Assembly: GCF_037120725.1 (NCBI RefSeq)
Contig: NZ_JBBAXC010000001.1
Coordinates: forward strand, 124,001-188,000
DNA: 64,000 bases
Direction: 5' to 3'
DNA from: Bacillus spongiae
Lineage (GTDB): Bacteria; Bacillota; Bacilli; Bacillales; Bacillaceae_K
The notes below the pieces were generated by a model. The model made no database searches. It worked only from the letters and a program-made list of their open reading frames with translations, and had not been told where the DNA came from. The position numbers and the translations under genes were made by a program. This document shows positions 56,607 through 64,000 of the stretch, piece by piece. Position 1 is the stretch's first letter; each line of letters begins with the position of its first letter.

Positions 56607-57758
56607 TTACTCGTCTTCTATTATTCTATGCTTAATTGCTTTTTCAATACGAGTTTCATTCATACCAAGTCTGATTTCACCTAGATATAGGATTTCAATC
56701 ATTTTCTTATATTCATCACTTAGCTCGATTTTGTCGGTAGAATTAGGAGTAATGATGCTTTCTGAATCATCTTCATCAAAACGGTTTGGAATTCCTAGGG
56801 AGTATAAAAGTAAATTTAAAATTGTTAATTTACGGTCTCTTTCCTCCTCTTCTATTCCAACAATAATATCGGATCGACCAAATCCTTCTCCTGTATAATA
56901 AGGATAATAGCTTGTAAATCCGGTGATACCTGATATATCTTCATCCCACCCCAAATCATAAAATTGATTCTTCGGTACAAAATAGATGTCTATTCTGTTT
57001 TGAGGGCTCCTTCCTGCCTCGTTATCTACTAGAATTAAATCAATTGGTAGGATTACATTTACTTGTTCTAAATAGGATTCTAAGGCTTCCAAATCTTCAT
57101 CTGTAGGAGTGCCGTGTACTTGCACGTTAGTATCGCTCAACCACTTCCCTAGCATATAGTCATCCTCTTCGGTCTTAAACATTATCTCATAAAAAAGATC
57201 AATCTCTTCTCGTGAAAACATCGTGTTGTTCATAGAAAAGGGAATAGTGGTTTCCGAAGTAAGGCCGTTCTTCTTCTTCGCTATTATGTTAAATGTATGG
57301 TCACCCTCTTCCGCATATATGATCAAGCTAGAATCTTGCTCTGTCGCCGTATCCATATAAGGCTCTCCATCTAATAGAAACTCGTATGTAACATCTTCTA
57401 CCCTTTTTAATCTTAATTTTGCTTTTTTAAAATACCTATCTAATGGAGCATCGTGGAAAGAGGGTTCATTTGGAGGCTGATCGTCAATTTCAAAGGAAAT
57501 CGTTTTGGTTTCTTTAATCCCCCATTTTTTCGCCTCGATTTCTAATTTATAGGCACCATTTTCTTTGATTGTATGTCCAGGTTGAATGTCTTCTTCGTTA
57601 AGCTTCATCGTAAATTGTCCAGCTAACTTTTCATCAATTTGGACGGTTTGTTCTGTCGTATAGATTTTCTTATCTTCTACTCCTTCAACTTCAATGGAAG
57701 GTTTAAGTGAGCAACCAGTTAGGAAAAGAAACAAGAAGAGTAAGAGCATTTTTTTCAT
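56607..57758 (-). CDS. Lipoprotein with C-terminal DUF2927-like region
   Basis: This 383-residue lipoprotein (lipobox FLTGCSL, Cys16) has an immunoglobulin-like part (about residues 20-180) and a C-terminal part, about 185-383. The latter, with NRIDIYFVPKNQF, SDIIVGIEEEERDRK and ILNLLLYSLGIPNRFDEDD, vaguely resembles the DUF2927 family, where a Glu-rich EExTQ-like helix precedes LGLPND. The conserved glutamates of that helix appear to be missing, so any activity is doubtful. It is unknown in function. It is opposite in direction to the thioesterase gene on its right. Confidence 0.65.
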   Translation of the reverse strand: MKKMLLLFLFLFLTGCSLKPSIEVEGVEDKKIYTTEQTVQIDEKLAGQFTMKLNEEDIQPGHTIKENGAYKLEIEAKKWGIKETKTISFEIDDQPPNEPSFHDAPLDRYFKKAKLRLKRVEDVTYEFLLDGEPYMDTATEQDSSLIIYAEEGDHTFNIIAKKKNGLTSETTIPFSMNNTMFSREEIDLFYEIMFKTEEDDYMLGKWLSDTNVQVHGTPTDEDLEALESYLEQVNVILPIDLILVDNEAGRSPQNRIDIYFVPKNQFYDLGWDEDISGITGFTSYYPYYTGEGFGRSDIIVGIEEEERDRKLTILNLLLYSLGIPNRFDEDDSESIITPNSTDKIELSDEYKKMIEILYLGEIRLGMNETRIEKAIKHRIIEDE

Positions 57759-58067
57759 GAATTTACACTCCCTTTTAGTCTATAATTATTTTGAATAATA
57801 TGTGCGATGAAATAGTCAATCTATATTATTTTAAGTAGGAAAGAGTAGAATAGCAAATGAAAATAGGAAAGATGATTTATTATTGCGCTTGAGTCATTTA
57901 TTATTAAAAATTTACAAGTTATTATTTTGTATTACTAGTAAACAATTAACAATGTCTCTTCATTAACATCAATCAAACCAGAACTTCTACAATGATGAAG
58001 ACATGAAAAAGAGTAAGAAACTTAAAATTATACAGTACTAGAGGTCAAATAACACTAGGTAGGGTAG

Positions 58068-58127
58068 TTTTCAATCTAGCTGATTAAAGTTATAATAGGA
58101 GAATAAAAATGAATGAATAACCATTCA
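58068..58127 (+). promoter_or_regulatory. Thioesterase promoter with near-perfect FadR operator
   Basis: TTTTCA (58068-58073), 17 bases, TATAAT (58091-58096). TGAATGAATAACCATTCA at 58110-58127 differs from the FadR consensus TGAATGANTANTCATTCA at one base. It lies just past +1, as the perfect site does at fadR. Confidence 0.82.
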
Positions 58128-58142
58128 GTAGGGGTGTTTTAA

Positions 58143-58619
58143 ATGAAAAAAATATCATATATTGACAATATAATAGAATGGAGAAATGAATTTGAGTTTT
58201 TTAAACCCGTAACAGTTCGATTTTCTGAAACGGATATGTTTGGGCATATGAATAACACTGTTCCATTTGTTTATTTTGAGCAAGCCCGTATCGAATATTT
58301 AAAGAGCTTACATTTTATGCAAGAGTGGATAAAGCCAACAAATGACACAATTCCAGTTGTGGCAGATTTACAATGTGATTTTCTCCAGCAAGTATTTTTT
58401 GGAGACGAGTTAAATATTTTCGTAAAGGCCTCAAAAATAGGCACATCTTCTGTAGATTTGCATTATATGTCAGTAAATAGAAAAAATGAAATATGTTTTG
58501 TTGGAAGAGGAACAATTGTACAAATATCTAAAAAGACAGGGACAGCCATTCCTTGGACTGAGGAAATGAAAGAGAAAATGAGGGGATCTTATCATCGTTC
58601 CCCAACAATTCCATTATAA
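58143..58619 (+). CDS. ysmA: Acyl-CoA thioesterase-like hotdog protein
   Basis: This 158-residue hotdog-fold protein has the 4HBT signature VRFSETDMFGHMNNTVPFVY with the catalytic-type aspartate, and DELNIFVKASKIGTSSVDLHY for the central strands. It would cleave acyl-CoA thioesters. It corresponds to B. subtilis YsmA between sdhB and gerE. The FadR-type operator in its promoter suggests control by acyl-CoA. Start ATG 58143 follows TAGGGGTG. Confidence 0.85.
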   Translation: MKKISYIDNIIEWRNEFEFFKPVTVRFSETDMFGHMNNTVPFVYFEQARIEYLKSLHFMQEWIKPTNDTIPVVADLQCDFLQQVFFGDELNIFVKASKIGTSSVDLHYMSVNRKNEICFVGRGTIVQISKKTGTAIPWTEEMKEKMRGSYHRSPTIPL

Positions 58620-58641
58620 TATTTCCTTATGTTTGGATGTC

Positions 58642-58669
58642 ACTCTCAATGCCTGTATCACATAGAATA
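58642..58669 (+). promoter_or_regulatory. SigK-type promoter of gerE
   Basis: AC (58642-58643), 17 bases, CATAGAATA (58661-58669). This fits the late mother-cell pattern AC-N16/17-CATANNNTA. gerE is SigK-dependent in B. subtilis. Confidence 0.7.
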
Positions 58670-58735
58670 ACACGACGACCATTATACCCATCCCCACGTG
58701 GTTAAAGCTGGCGAAGGCAAGGAGGGTTACAATAA

Positions 58736-58960
58736 TTGAAGGACAATGATTTTGCACACAAACCATTACTCACCAAAAGGGAAAGAGAGGTTTTTGAACT
58801 GTTAGTACAGGATAAGACAACGAAAGAAATTGCAAGTGAGTTGTTTATCAGTGAAAAAACAGTTCGGAATCATATTTCCAATGCCATGCAAAAGCTTGGA
58901 GTGAAGGGGCGTTCACAAGCTGTGGTAGAACTTCTTCGTATGGGGGAGTTAGAGCTTTAA
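58736..58960 (+). CDS. gerE: Spore coat gene regulator GerE
   Basis: GerE is a LuxR-type helix-turn-helix protein that acts late in the mother cell, turning on and off coat genes. The 74-residue protein is one HTH domain: [20 protein letters not shown], then [19 protein letters not shown] and [14 protein letters not shown]. Start TTG 58736 follows GGAGGG. Position and length match B. subtilis. Confidence 0.96.
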   Translation: MKDNDFAHKPLLTKREREVFELLVQDKTTKEIASELFISEKTVRNHISNAMQKLGVKGRSQAVVELLRMGELEL

Positions 58961-58965
58961 TGTTT

Positions 58966-59003
58966 AACCGGTTCCGACTCGAGAGGGACCGGTTTGCTAT
59001 TAT
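58966..59003 (+). terminator. Rho-independent terminator after gerE
   Basis: AACCGGTTCC (58966-58975) pairs with GGGACCGGTT (58985-58994), including one G-U pair, followed by TGCTATTATTT. Confidence 0.7.
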
Positions 59004-59112
59004 TTATTGAATTACATAAATGGGAAAGCAGTTGATTCTTGAATTTTTTCAAGAAAAAAGAGAAAATAACATTAGAAAGTTTTTTTAAGAAGGATTGAGG
59101 AGTGCTTTATGA

Positions 59113-59571
59113 ATGAAGAATGAAGGAGTTATGACAGACGAAAGAATGAGTGTTGTTTCTGATATAGAAAAAGATTTACGTTATATTTCCGGTATAATTA
59201 AGCAAAAGGGACGTGAGATTTTAAGTCAGTATACGATTACGCTCCCTCAATTTATTGGACTTCAATGGTTATTAGAGGAAGGAGACATGACAATTGGAGA
59301 GCTGTCGAATAAAATGTCTTTAGCCTGTAGTACAACAACTGATTTAATCGATCGATTGGAGAAAAATCAACTCGTAAAGAGGGTAAGGGCTGAACATGAC
59401 CGAAGAGTGGTTCGAATTCACCTTCAAGATGAAGGGAAGAGGATTATTGCCGATGTAATTAAAAAAAGACAACAATACCTTCAAGGTGTTTTAAATGGCT
59501 TTTCAGAACAGGACATAACTCTATTGAAGAATCAACTAGGTAAACTACATCAAGAAATGAAATTAGAATAG
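59113..59571 (+). CDS. ysmB: MarR-family regulator (YsmB)
   Basis: This 152-residue winged-helix regulator has MTIGELSNKMSLACSTTTDL for the recognition region and VRAEHDRRVVRIHLQDEGKR for the wing, the classic MarR layout. It lies between gerE and racE, as in B. subtilis. Start ATG 59113 lies 10 bases after GAGGAG; a second in-frame ATG at 59131 is too close to its own GGAG. Target and ligand are unknown. racE follows by 11 bases. Confidence 0.9.
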   Translation: MKNEGVMTDERMSVVSDIEKDLRYISGIIKQKGREILSQYTITLPQFIGLQWLLEEGDMTIGELSNKMSLACSTTTDLIDRLEKNQLVKRVRAEHDRRVVRIHLQDEGKRIIADVIKKRQQYLQGVLNGFSEQDITLLKNQLGKLHQEMKLE

Positions 59572-59582
59572 AGGAACAAGGA

Positions 59583-60377
59583 TTGAAAAAACCGATAGGA
59601 ATAATTGATTCAGGTGTAGGGGGGTTAACTGTCGCAAAGGAAGTTATGCGACAGCTTCCAAATGAAACGATTTATTATGTTGGAGATACGGCTCGCTGTC
59701 CCTACGGCCCACGATCAAGCGAAGAAGTAGCTCGTTTTACTTGGGATATGACGGAGTACTTAATTCAGTATGATATAAAAATGTTGATTATTGCTTGCAA
59801 TACGGCAACAGCAGTGGTGCTAAATGAAATTAAAGAAACATTGTCTATACCTGTTTTAGGTGTAATACTTCCAGGCGCCAGAGCAGCATTAAAACACTCT
59901 CATTCTGGTAAAATCGGAGTGCTCGGGACGGTAGGAACGATTAGGAGTAATGCGTACAGTAAAGCCTTGAAATCGATTAACCAGGATGTGAAAGTATCTG
60001 CACTGGCTTGTCCAAAGTTTGTTCCGCTTGTGGAAAGCGGGGAATATGAAGGTGATTTCGCAAGAAGAATCGTTAGCAAAACCCTTCAACAAATGAAAGC
60101 GGATCGATTAGATACATTAATTTTAGGATGCACGCATTATCCATTATTGGAGCCAATTATTCAAGAAGTGATAGGGGCTGAAGTAAAGGTAATCAGTTCA
60201 GGTGAAGAAACAGCTAGAGAAGCTAGTACAATACTTGATTATAATGAGTCCCTTGCTGTAGGAGACCACACACCTCACCATCGTTTCTTTACGACGGGAT
60301 CTAGTAAGATCTTTGCTCAACTAGCGTCAAAATGGCTTCAACAAGATCATCTTATCGTCGAGACAATTGATTTATAA
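59583..60377 (+). CDS. racE: Glutamate racemase
   Basis: It makes D-glutamate for peptidoglycan. The 264-residue protein has the N-terminal IGIIDSGVGGLTVAKE, the first catalytic cysteine in IIACNTATA (Cys72) and the second in LILGCTHYP (Cys183). Start TTG 59583 has GAGGAACAAGG upstream. It is just after the MarR gene and before a strong terminator. Confidence 0.97.
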   Translation: MKKPIGIIDSGVGGLTVAKEVMRQLPNETIYYVGDTARCPYGPRSSEEVARFTWDMTEYLIQYDIKMLIIACNTATAVVLNEIKETLSIPVLGVILPGARAALKHSHSGKIGVLGTVGTIRSNAYSKALKSINQDVKVSALACPKFVPLVESGEYEGDFARRIVSKTLQQMKADRLDTLILGCTHYPLLEPIIQEVIGAEVKVISSGEETAREASTILDYNESLAVGDHTPHHRFFTTGSSKIFAQLASKWLQQDHLIVETIDL

Positions 60378-60383
60378 GGATAG

Positions 60384-60415
60384 GACCTTTGCACTCAGGC
60401 AAAGGTCTTTTTTTT
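60384..60415 (+). terminator. Rho-independent terminator after racE
   Basis: GACCTTTGC (60384-60392) pairs with GCAAAGGTC (60399-60407), then TTTTTTTTA. Confidence 0.92.
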
Positions 60416-60545
60416 ACGTTTATGGATAATCTTTGGAATCTACGTTTACATAAAATCAATTTCAAGCATTTTTTTATAAGCTTCGGTCTATTTTATAAAA
60501 GTGCTCGTATACATATAGTACAAACTGTCTTAGGAGGGGTTAGCT

Positions 60546-61625
60546 ATGTCGAAGCGCTTTAAGGCAACAATGGTGTTTGTCCTTACTTTAACCTTATATT
60601 TGTCAGGCTGTGGATTATTTGGTGAAGATGAGAAAAAGAAGCTAGATCCGCCAGAAGAGGTATCACAATTAGAAGAAGGAGAAAGTGTCGAAACAAGTGA
60701 TTCTACTGATGATGATTCAGTCACGAGTTCTATGGATGAATCGAGTGAGAAGGTTATGACAGAACTGTATTTAATAGACGAAAATGGTTATGTTGTGTCA
60801 CAAACATTACCATTACCTAAAACAGAAAGTGTTGCCAAGCAAGCGGTAGAACATTTAGTTACGAATGGACCAGTTTCCAATATTCTACCGAATGGCTTTA
60901 GAGCGGTACTGCCTGCTGATACGACGGTTGATGTGAACATAAAAACGGAGGACAAAATGGCTGTTGTTGATTTTTCTACTGAGTTTGGAAATTATGAGGC
61001 AGAAGATGAAGAAAAAATACTTCAAGCTGTTACGTGGACGCTAACCCAATTTGAGAATGTTGAAAAAGTTGAGTTTAGAGTAAACGGCTATCCTTTAACA
61101 GAGATGCCGGTAAACGGTACAAAGATAAGCCCTGATGGTTTATCAAGGTCAATGGGGATTAACATTGATCCTGAAGGTGTGATTGATATTTCAAACTCTC
61201 GGCAACTAACTGTCTATTACTTAGCACAAAATGAAGGTTCCATGTATTATGTACCAGTTACTAAACGTGTAAGTAATATTGAAGGGAGTAATATAAATGC
61301 CGTTGTCGCTGAGCTTATCAAGGGACCTAGTTATTCTTCTAATTTAGTTAGTGAGTTCTTTCCAGATGTTGAACTTTTAGACACTCCAACGGTTAAAGAT
61401 GGAGAGGTAACGTTAAACTTTAATGAGGCGATATATGGAAGTTTTGAAGAAAAGATGATTTCCACTGAGTTATTAAACTCTCTTGTTCTTTCCTTGACAG
61501 AGCAAACAAACATTAAAAAAGTTTCAGTTCTTGTTAATGGAGAAGGGGAAATTGTGAATGAGCAAGGTGAATCATTAAGTGAACCTGTTACTCGCCCTGA
61601 AAAAGTAAATACCGTCAGTTTTTAA
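60546..61625 (+). CDS. gerM: Spore lipoprotein GerM
   Basis: GerM is a lipoprotein needed for engulfment-stage cell wall work and germination. The 359-residue protein has a lipoprotein signal ending LYLSGCG (Cys21), an acidic serine-rich linker, and two GerMN domains (about residues 75-200 and 215-345), the second ending TNIKKVSVLVNGEGE. Start ATG 60546 follows TAGGAGGGG. CATATAGT at 60512-60519 could be a SigE-type -10, but the -35 is unclear. Confidence 0.95.
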   Translation: MSKRFKATMVFVLTLTLYLSGCGLFGEDEKKKLDPPEEVSQLEEGESVETSDSTDDDSVTSSMDESSEKVMTELYLIDENGYVVSQTLPLPKTESVAKQAVEHLVTNGPVSNILPNGFRAVLPADTTVDVNIKTEDKMAVVDFSTEFGNYEAEDEEKILQAVTWTLTQFENVEKVEFRVNGYPLTEMPVNGTKISPDGLSRSMGINIDPEGVIDISNSRQLTVYYLAQNEGSMYYVPVTKRVSNIEGSNINAVVAELIKGPSYSSNLVSEFFPDVELLDTPTVKDGEVTLNFNEAIYGSFEEKMISTELLNSLVLSLTEQTNIKKVSVLVNGEGEIVNEQGESLSEPVTRPEKVNTVSF

Positions 61626-61663
61626 AAAAGTATATTTTGTTATACTATATAGATGATGAGTGT

Positions 61664-61702
61664 AAGAGGTAGGCAGGTAAAAATGCCACCTCTTCTCTTT
61701 TT
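61664..61702 (+). terminator. Rho-independent terminator between gerM and rph
   Basis: AAGAGGT-A-GGCA (61664-61675) pairs with TGCC-ACCTCTT (61684-61694), with one bulged A, followed by CTCTTTTT. Confidence 0.82.
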
Positions 61703-61734
61703 GAAAAAGAGTGTAACAAATGGAGGGACTATTT

Positions 61735-62475
61735 ATGCGAGTAGATGGTAGACAGGCGAGACAACTGAGAAACATACATATTGACACAGAATATTTAAAA
61801 CACCCAGAAGGATCTGTTCTTATAACCGTTGGAGATACGAAGGTAATTTGCACAGCAAGTATCGAGGAACGAGTACCTCCTTTTATGCGGGGAGAGGGGA
61901 AAGGTTGGGTATCAGCAGAATATGCCATGTTACCTCGTGCGACGGAATCTAGAAATATCCGTGAATCGTCTAAAGGGAAAGTTTCAGGGAGAACGATGGA
62001 AATTCAGCGTCTCATCGGACGAGCTTTACGTGCTGTTGTAGACCTCGAAGCTTTAGGAGAAAGAACTATATGGATTGACTGTGATGTTATACAAGCAGAT
62101 GGAGGGACGAGAACTGCGTCCATTACAGGTGCCTTTGTTGCAACTGCCTTTGCATTAGCTAAGTTGCAAGATGAGAAAAAGCTACCACAATTTCCTTTGA
62201 AAGATTATTTAGCTGCTACAAGTGTAGGGGTTGTAAAGGAGAAAGGTGTAATCTTAGATTTAAATTATATTGAGGACTCTAGTGCTCTTGTTGATATGAA
62301 TGTCATTATGACGGGTTCAGGAGAATTTGTTGAGCTCCAAGGAACTGGAGAAGAATCTACCTTTTCCATGAAAGAACTTCAGGAGTTATTAGCTGCGGCG
62401 GAGAAAGGAATAGTGGAACTTTTTGAACTTCAAAAAAATGCACTTGGTGAGATTGCTAATCGTTTAAATCTATAA
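61735..62475 (+). CDS. rph: Ribonuclease PH
   Basis: RNase PH trims the 3' ends of tRNA precursors by phosphorolysis. Conserved segments: [86 protein letters not shown] and the end [14 protein letters not shown]. The open frame begins at ATG 61720, but that lies on the ribosome site; ATG 61735 follows TGGAGGG and gives MRVDGRQ, as in the family, and 246 residues. It is followed directly by rdgB. Confidence 0.96.
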   Translation: MRVDGRQARQLRNIHIDTEYLKHPEGSVLITVGDTKVICTASIEERVPPFMRGEGKGWVSAEYAMLPRATESRNIRESSKGKVSGRTMEIQRLIGRALRAVVDLEALGERTIWIDCDVIQADGGTRTASITGAFVATAFALAKLQDEKKLPQFPLKDYLAATSVGVVKEKGVILDLNYIEDSSALVDMNVIMTGSGEFVELQGTGEESTFSMKELQELLAAAEKGIVELFELQKNALGEIANRLNL

Positions 62476-62490
62476 ATGATAGGAGGAGAA

Positions 62491-63108
62491 ATGGTGGAAA
62501 GGAACGTGTTAATTGCTACCAAAAATAAAGGGAAAGCAAAAGAATTTGAGCGAATGTTTGCGCCCTACGGCTTTCAAGTCACTACTCTATTAGATATTGA
62601 GAATGCGATTGATATTGAAGAAACGGGAACCAGCTTTGTAGAAAATGCTCTTCTAAAAGCAGAAACGGCTGCAAAAGAATATCAAACGATGGTTATTGCA
62701 GATGATTCTGGGTTAGCTGTTGATGCACTAAATGGGGAACCAGGAGTGTATTCCGCTCGCTATGCAGGTAGTGAGAAAAGTGATGAAGCCAATATAGAGA
62801 AAGTATTGGAGCAGCTAGAAGGAATGAATAAAGAGAAACGAACGGCTCATTTTTGCTGTACGTTAGCTGTTGCCGCCCCTGGGAAGCAATCGGTTACTGT
62901 CGAAGGGAAATGTGAAGGCATCATTACAGAGGAAAAACGAGGAGAGAATGGCTTTGGTTATGACCCCATCTTCTTTGTTCCTTCGCTTGGAAAGACAATG
63001 GCTGAAATGTCACCGTTAGAGAAGAATCAAATTAGTCACCGTGGTAACGCTTTAAAGAAGCTTGAATCCATTCTTCCTACAATTATTAATGAGGCTAACA
63101 CCCGATGA
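62491..63108 (+). CDS. rdgB: XTP/dITP pyrophosphatase (RdgB/HAM1, YsnA)
   Basis: It hydrolyses deaminated purine nucleoside triphosphates to keep them out of DNA and RNA. Signature: LIATKNKGKAKEF at the N-terminus, VIADDSGLAVDALNGEPGVY with SARYAG, GENGFGYDPIF and ISHRGNALKKL. The frame extends to ATG 62476, but AGGAGGAG at 62481-62488 shows that the start is ATG 62491 or GTG 62494 (205 or 204 residues). It overlaps the next gene by four bases. Confidence 0.95.
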   Translation: MVERNVLIATKNKGKAKEFERMFAPYGFQVTTLLDIENAIDIEETGTSFVENALLKAETAAKEYQTMVIADDSGLAVDALNGEPGVYSARYAGSEKSDEANIEKVLEQLEGMNKEKRTAHFCCTLAVAAPGKQSVTVEGKCEGIITEEKRGENGFGYDPIFFVPSLGKTMAEMSPLEKNQISHRGNALKKLESILPTIINEANTR

Positions 63109-63614
63109 AAGTATTGGTTGTAAGTGATAGTCATGGGTCACGAAAAGCACTACTTGATATTCAGAAACACTATGGAGGGGAGCTTAACGCAATGTTTCAT
63201 TGCGGAGACTCTGAACTTCATGAAAATGACGATGCACTAAAAGGCTTTCAAGTCGTAAAAGGGAACTGTGATTGGAACGGCCAATTTCCAGAAGAAATCG
63301 TACAGCAAGTTGGAAGCGATGTCTTCTTTATCACACATGGGCATCTCTATAATGTGAAAATGACATTAATGAATGTAAGTTATAAGGCAAGGGAGCATAA
63401 TGCTACTATTGTTCTATTCGGTCACTCACATATAGTAGGAGCTGAATTAATCCATGGAATGCTTTTTATCAATCCTGGCAGTATAGCACTACCACGTAAT
63501 CGCAAAGAGAAAACGTATTGTTTAATAGAAAGAAAAGAAAAGATGGTCATTGTTTCGTTTTTTGATGAAAATCATGACGAACTTATTGATTTAAGACAAG
63601 AATTCTTTATATAA
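63105..63614 (+). CDS. ysnB: YfcE/MJ0936-family metallophosphoesterase (YsnB)
   Basis: This 169-residue calcineurin-like phosphodiesterase has the metal ligands in VVSDSHGSRKAL, FHCGDSEL, VKGNCDW, ITHGHLYNV and FGHSHIVGAELIHG. Family members hydrolyse cyclic or small phosphodiesters; the natural substrate is unknown. It overlaps rdgB by ATGA, so the two are translated together. The order rph-ysnA-ysnB is the same as in B. subtilis. Confidence 0.92.
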   Translation: MKVLVVSDSHGSRKALLDIQKHYGGELNAMFHCGDSELHENDDALKGFQVVKGNCDWNGQFPEEIVQQVGSDVFFITHGHLYNVKMTLMNVSYKAREHNATIVLFGHSHIVGAELIHGMLFINPGSIALPRNRKEKTYCLIERKEKMVIVSFFDENHDELIDLRQEFFI

Positions 63615-63619
63615 TAAGC

Positions 63620-63654
63620 GAGGAAGGAATTTTTTTCTTCCTCCAACATTTTTT
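63620..63654 (+). terminator. Possible terminator after ysnB
   Basis: GAGGAAG (63620-63626) pairs with CTTCCTC (63637-63643) around a 10-base loop; a T-run (63649-63655) follows after a few bases. Confidence 0.5.
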
Positions 63655-63665
63655 TAAAAAAGTTA

Positions 63666-63694
63666 TTGACTTTATTACGATGCAACCATATAAT
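63666..63694 (+). promoter_or_regulatory. tRNA-Arg promoter
   Basis: TTGACT (63666-63671), 17 bases, TATAAT (63689-63694), 22 bases before the mature tRNA start. Confidence 0.85.
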
Positions 63695-63716
63695 AATAAA
63701 TGTCCTTAACAAATAT

Positions 63717-63790
<74 letters not shown>

Positions 63791-63900
63791 TCCAAAACGG
63801 TTAGCCAAAACGGCTAGAAACCGCATGAAATCAACCTTCTAATACGTTCAGTTGAAACGGTCAATGTATCGGTCAACTAGCGAATTAGGAGGTTTTTTTC

Positions 63901-64000
63901 ATGACGAAAAGAAAAGCGTCATTAGTAGTCAACACGGATTTATCGAATGTTTTTAACGAAAAGCCAATACGGAAAAAAGTGAATGGTTTTCCGATAGAAA
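63901..64000 (+). CDS. Unrecognised gene, partial (runs off right edge)
   Basis: ATG 63901 lies 9 bases after TTAGGAGG and opens MTKRKASLVVNTDLSNVFNE, then KPIRKKVNGFPIE up to the edge. The N-terminus is basic. I do not recognise the family from 33 residues. The position directly after a tRNA-Arg gene, with small inverted repeats (around 63798-63823) between, is typical of an integrase or the first gene of an integrated element, which is inference from place only. Confidence 0.5.
   Translation, partial: MTKRKASLVVNTDLSNVFNEKPIRKKVNGFPIE

Larger units (their letters stand above)
56316..58054. repeat. Tandem duplication unit 2 (full length)
   Basis: It starts with AATTCTGATGTGTTTTTT, like the sdhB terminator half, includes the 383-codon lipoprotein gene, and ends with the same CAGTACTAGAGGTCAAATAAC flank (58034-58053). 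The two units differ by many point changes and one internal loss of some 700 bases in unit 1. Confidence 0.75.

Noticed and set aside
56572-56898. 108-codon + strand frame
   Set aside because: Antisense shadow of the 383-residue lipoprotein gene; low-complexity serine and isoleucine content.
60505-60519. SigE promoter of gerM
   Set aside because: CATATAGT is a fair -10, but no acceptable -35 lies at the right distance, so it was not listed as a feature.
63791-63900. Second tRNA or attachment-site repeat after tRNA-Arg
   Set aside because: The inverted repeats do not fold as a tRNA, and no direct copy of the tRNA 3' end is visible inside the window.

Overview
The window is chromosomal DNA of a low-GC, endospore-forming Firmicute of the family Bacillaceae. 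The evidence is the gene order (rnhC-zapA-yshB-polX-mutS2-yshE, fadD-fadR-fadB-etfB-etfA-trxA, uvrC-lysC-yslB-sdhCAB-ysmA-gerE-ysmB-racE-gerM-rph-ysnA-ysnB), which is the Bacillus subtilis order, the spore genes gerE and gerM, strong GGAGG-type ribosome binding sites, many TTG and GTG starts, and an AT-rich base composition. No insertion sequence or CRISPR array was seen.

Layout. 1-3150: a partial dihydroorotate-dehydrogenase-like gene, a cupin, a Nudix hydrolase and an AAA ATPase. 3386-9949: the conserved repair and division block, ending in a 27-codon membrane ORF. 10109-16138: an insertion relative to B. subtilis that holds two tandem paralogues, each fusing an ECF sigma-like domain, a zinc-finger anti-sigma-like segment, one membrane helix and a DUF4179-type ectodomain, plus an EamA transporter. 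16926-22651: fatty-acid beta-oxidation genes with a perfect FadR operator at the fadR promoter, then trxA.

22800-47951 is a 25-kb accessory block lying between trxA and uvrC, which are neighbours in B. subtilis. It contains a glycan-use locus (anchored GH30, LacI repressor, ABC importer, GH2, DUF624, GH35-like) with three copies of one TGnTAACGTTAACA-type operator; a secreted lipase; a frameshifted peptidase E; a CWC protein; a SigV-RsiV lysozyme-response module with a polysaccharide deacetylase and a tandemly repeated ECF promoter region; a Fur-box lipoprotein; a tightly overlapping trio (flippase-like membrane protein, phosphodiesterase, DPM1-like glycosyltransferase); a Fur-controlled split FTR1 iron permease; and a GT-C glycosyltransferase whose stop overlaps the uvrC start.

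47948-63614: uvrC, a lysine riboswitch with lysC, yslB, sdhCAB, a duplicated lipoprotein gene (one copy truncated), a thioesterase with a near-perfect FadR operator, gerE behind a SigK-type promoter, a MarR regulator, racE, gerM, rph, an XTP pyrophosphatase and a phosphoesterase. The window closes with tRNA-Arg(UCU) and the start of an unrecognised gene, a typical setting for an integrated element.

The most interesting parts are the sigma/anti-sigma fusions with a gene-conversion-like tract, the repeated SigV-type promoters, the possible Und-P-sugar glycosylation module interleaved with Fur-regulated iron uptake, and the FadR site in front of the thioesterase. All assignments come from reading motifs and recalling family members; no database search was run.
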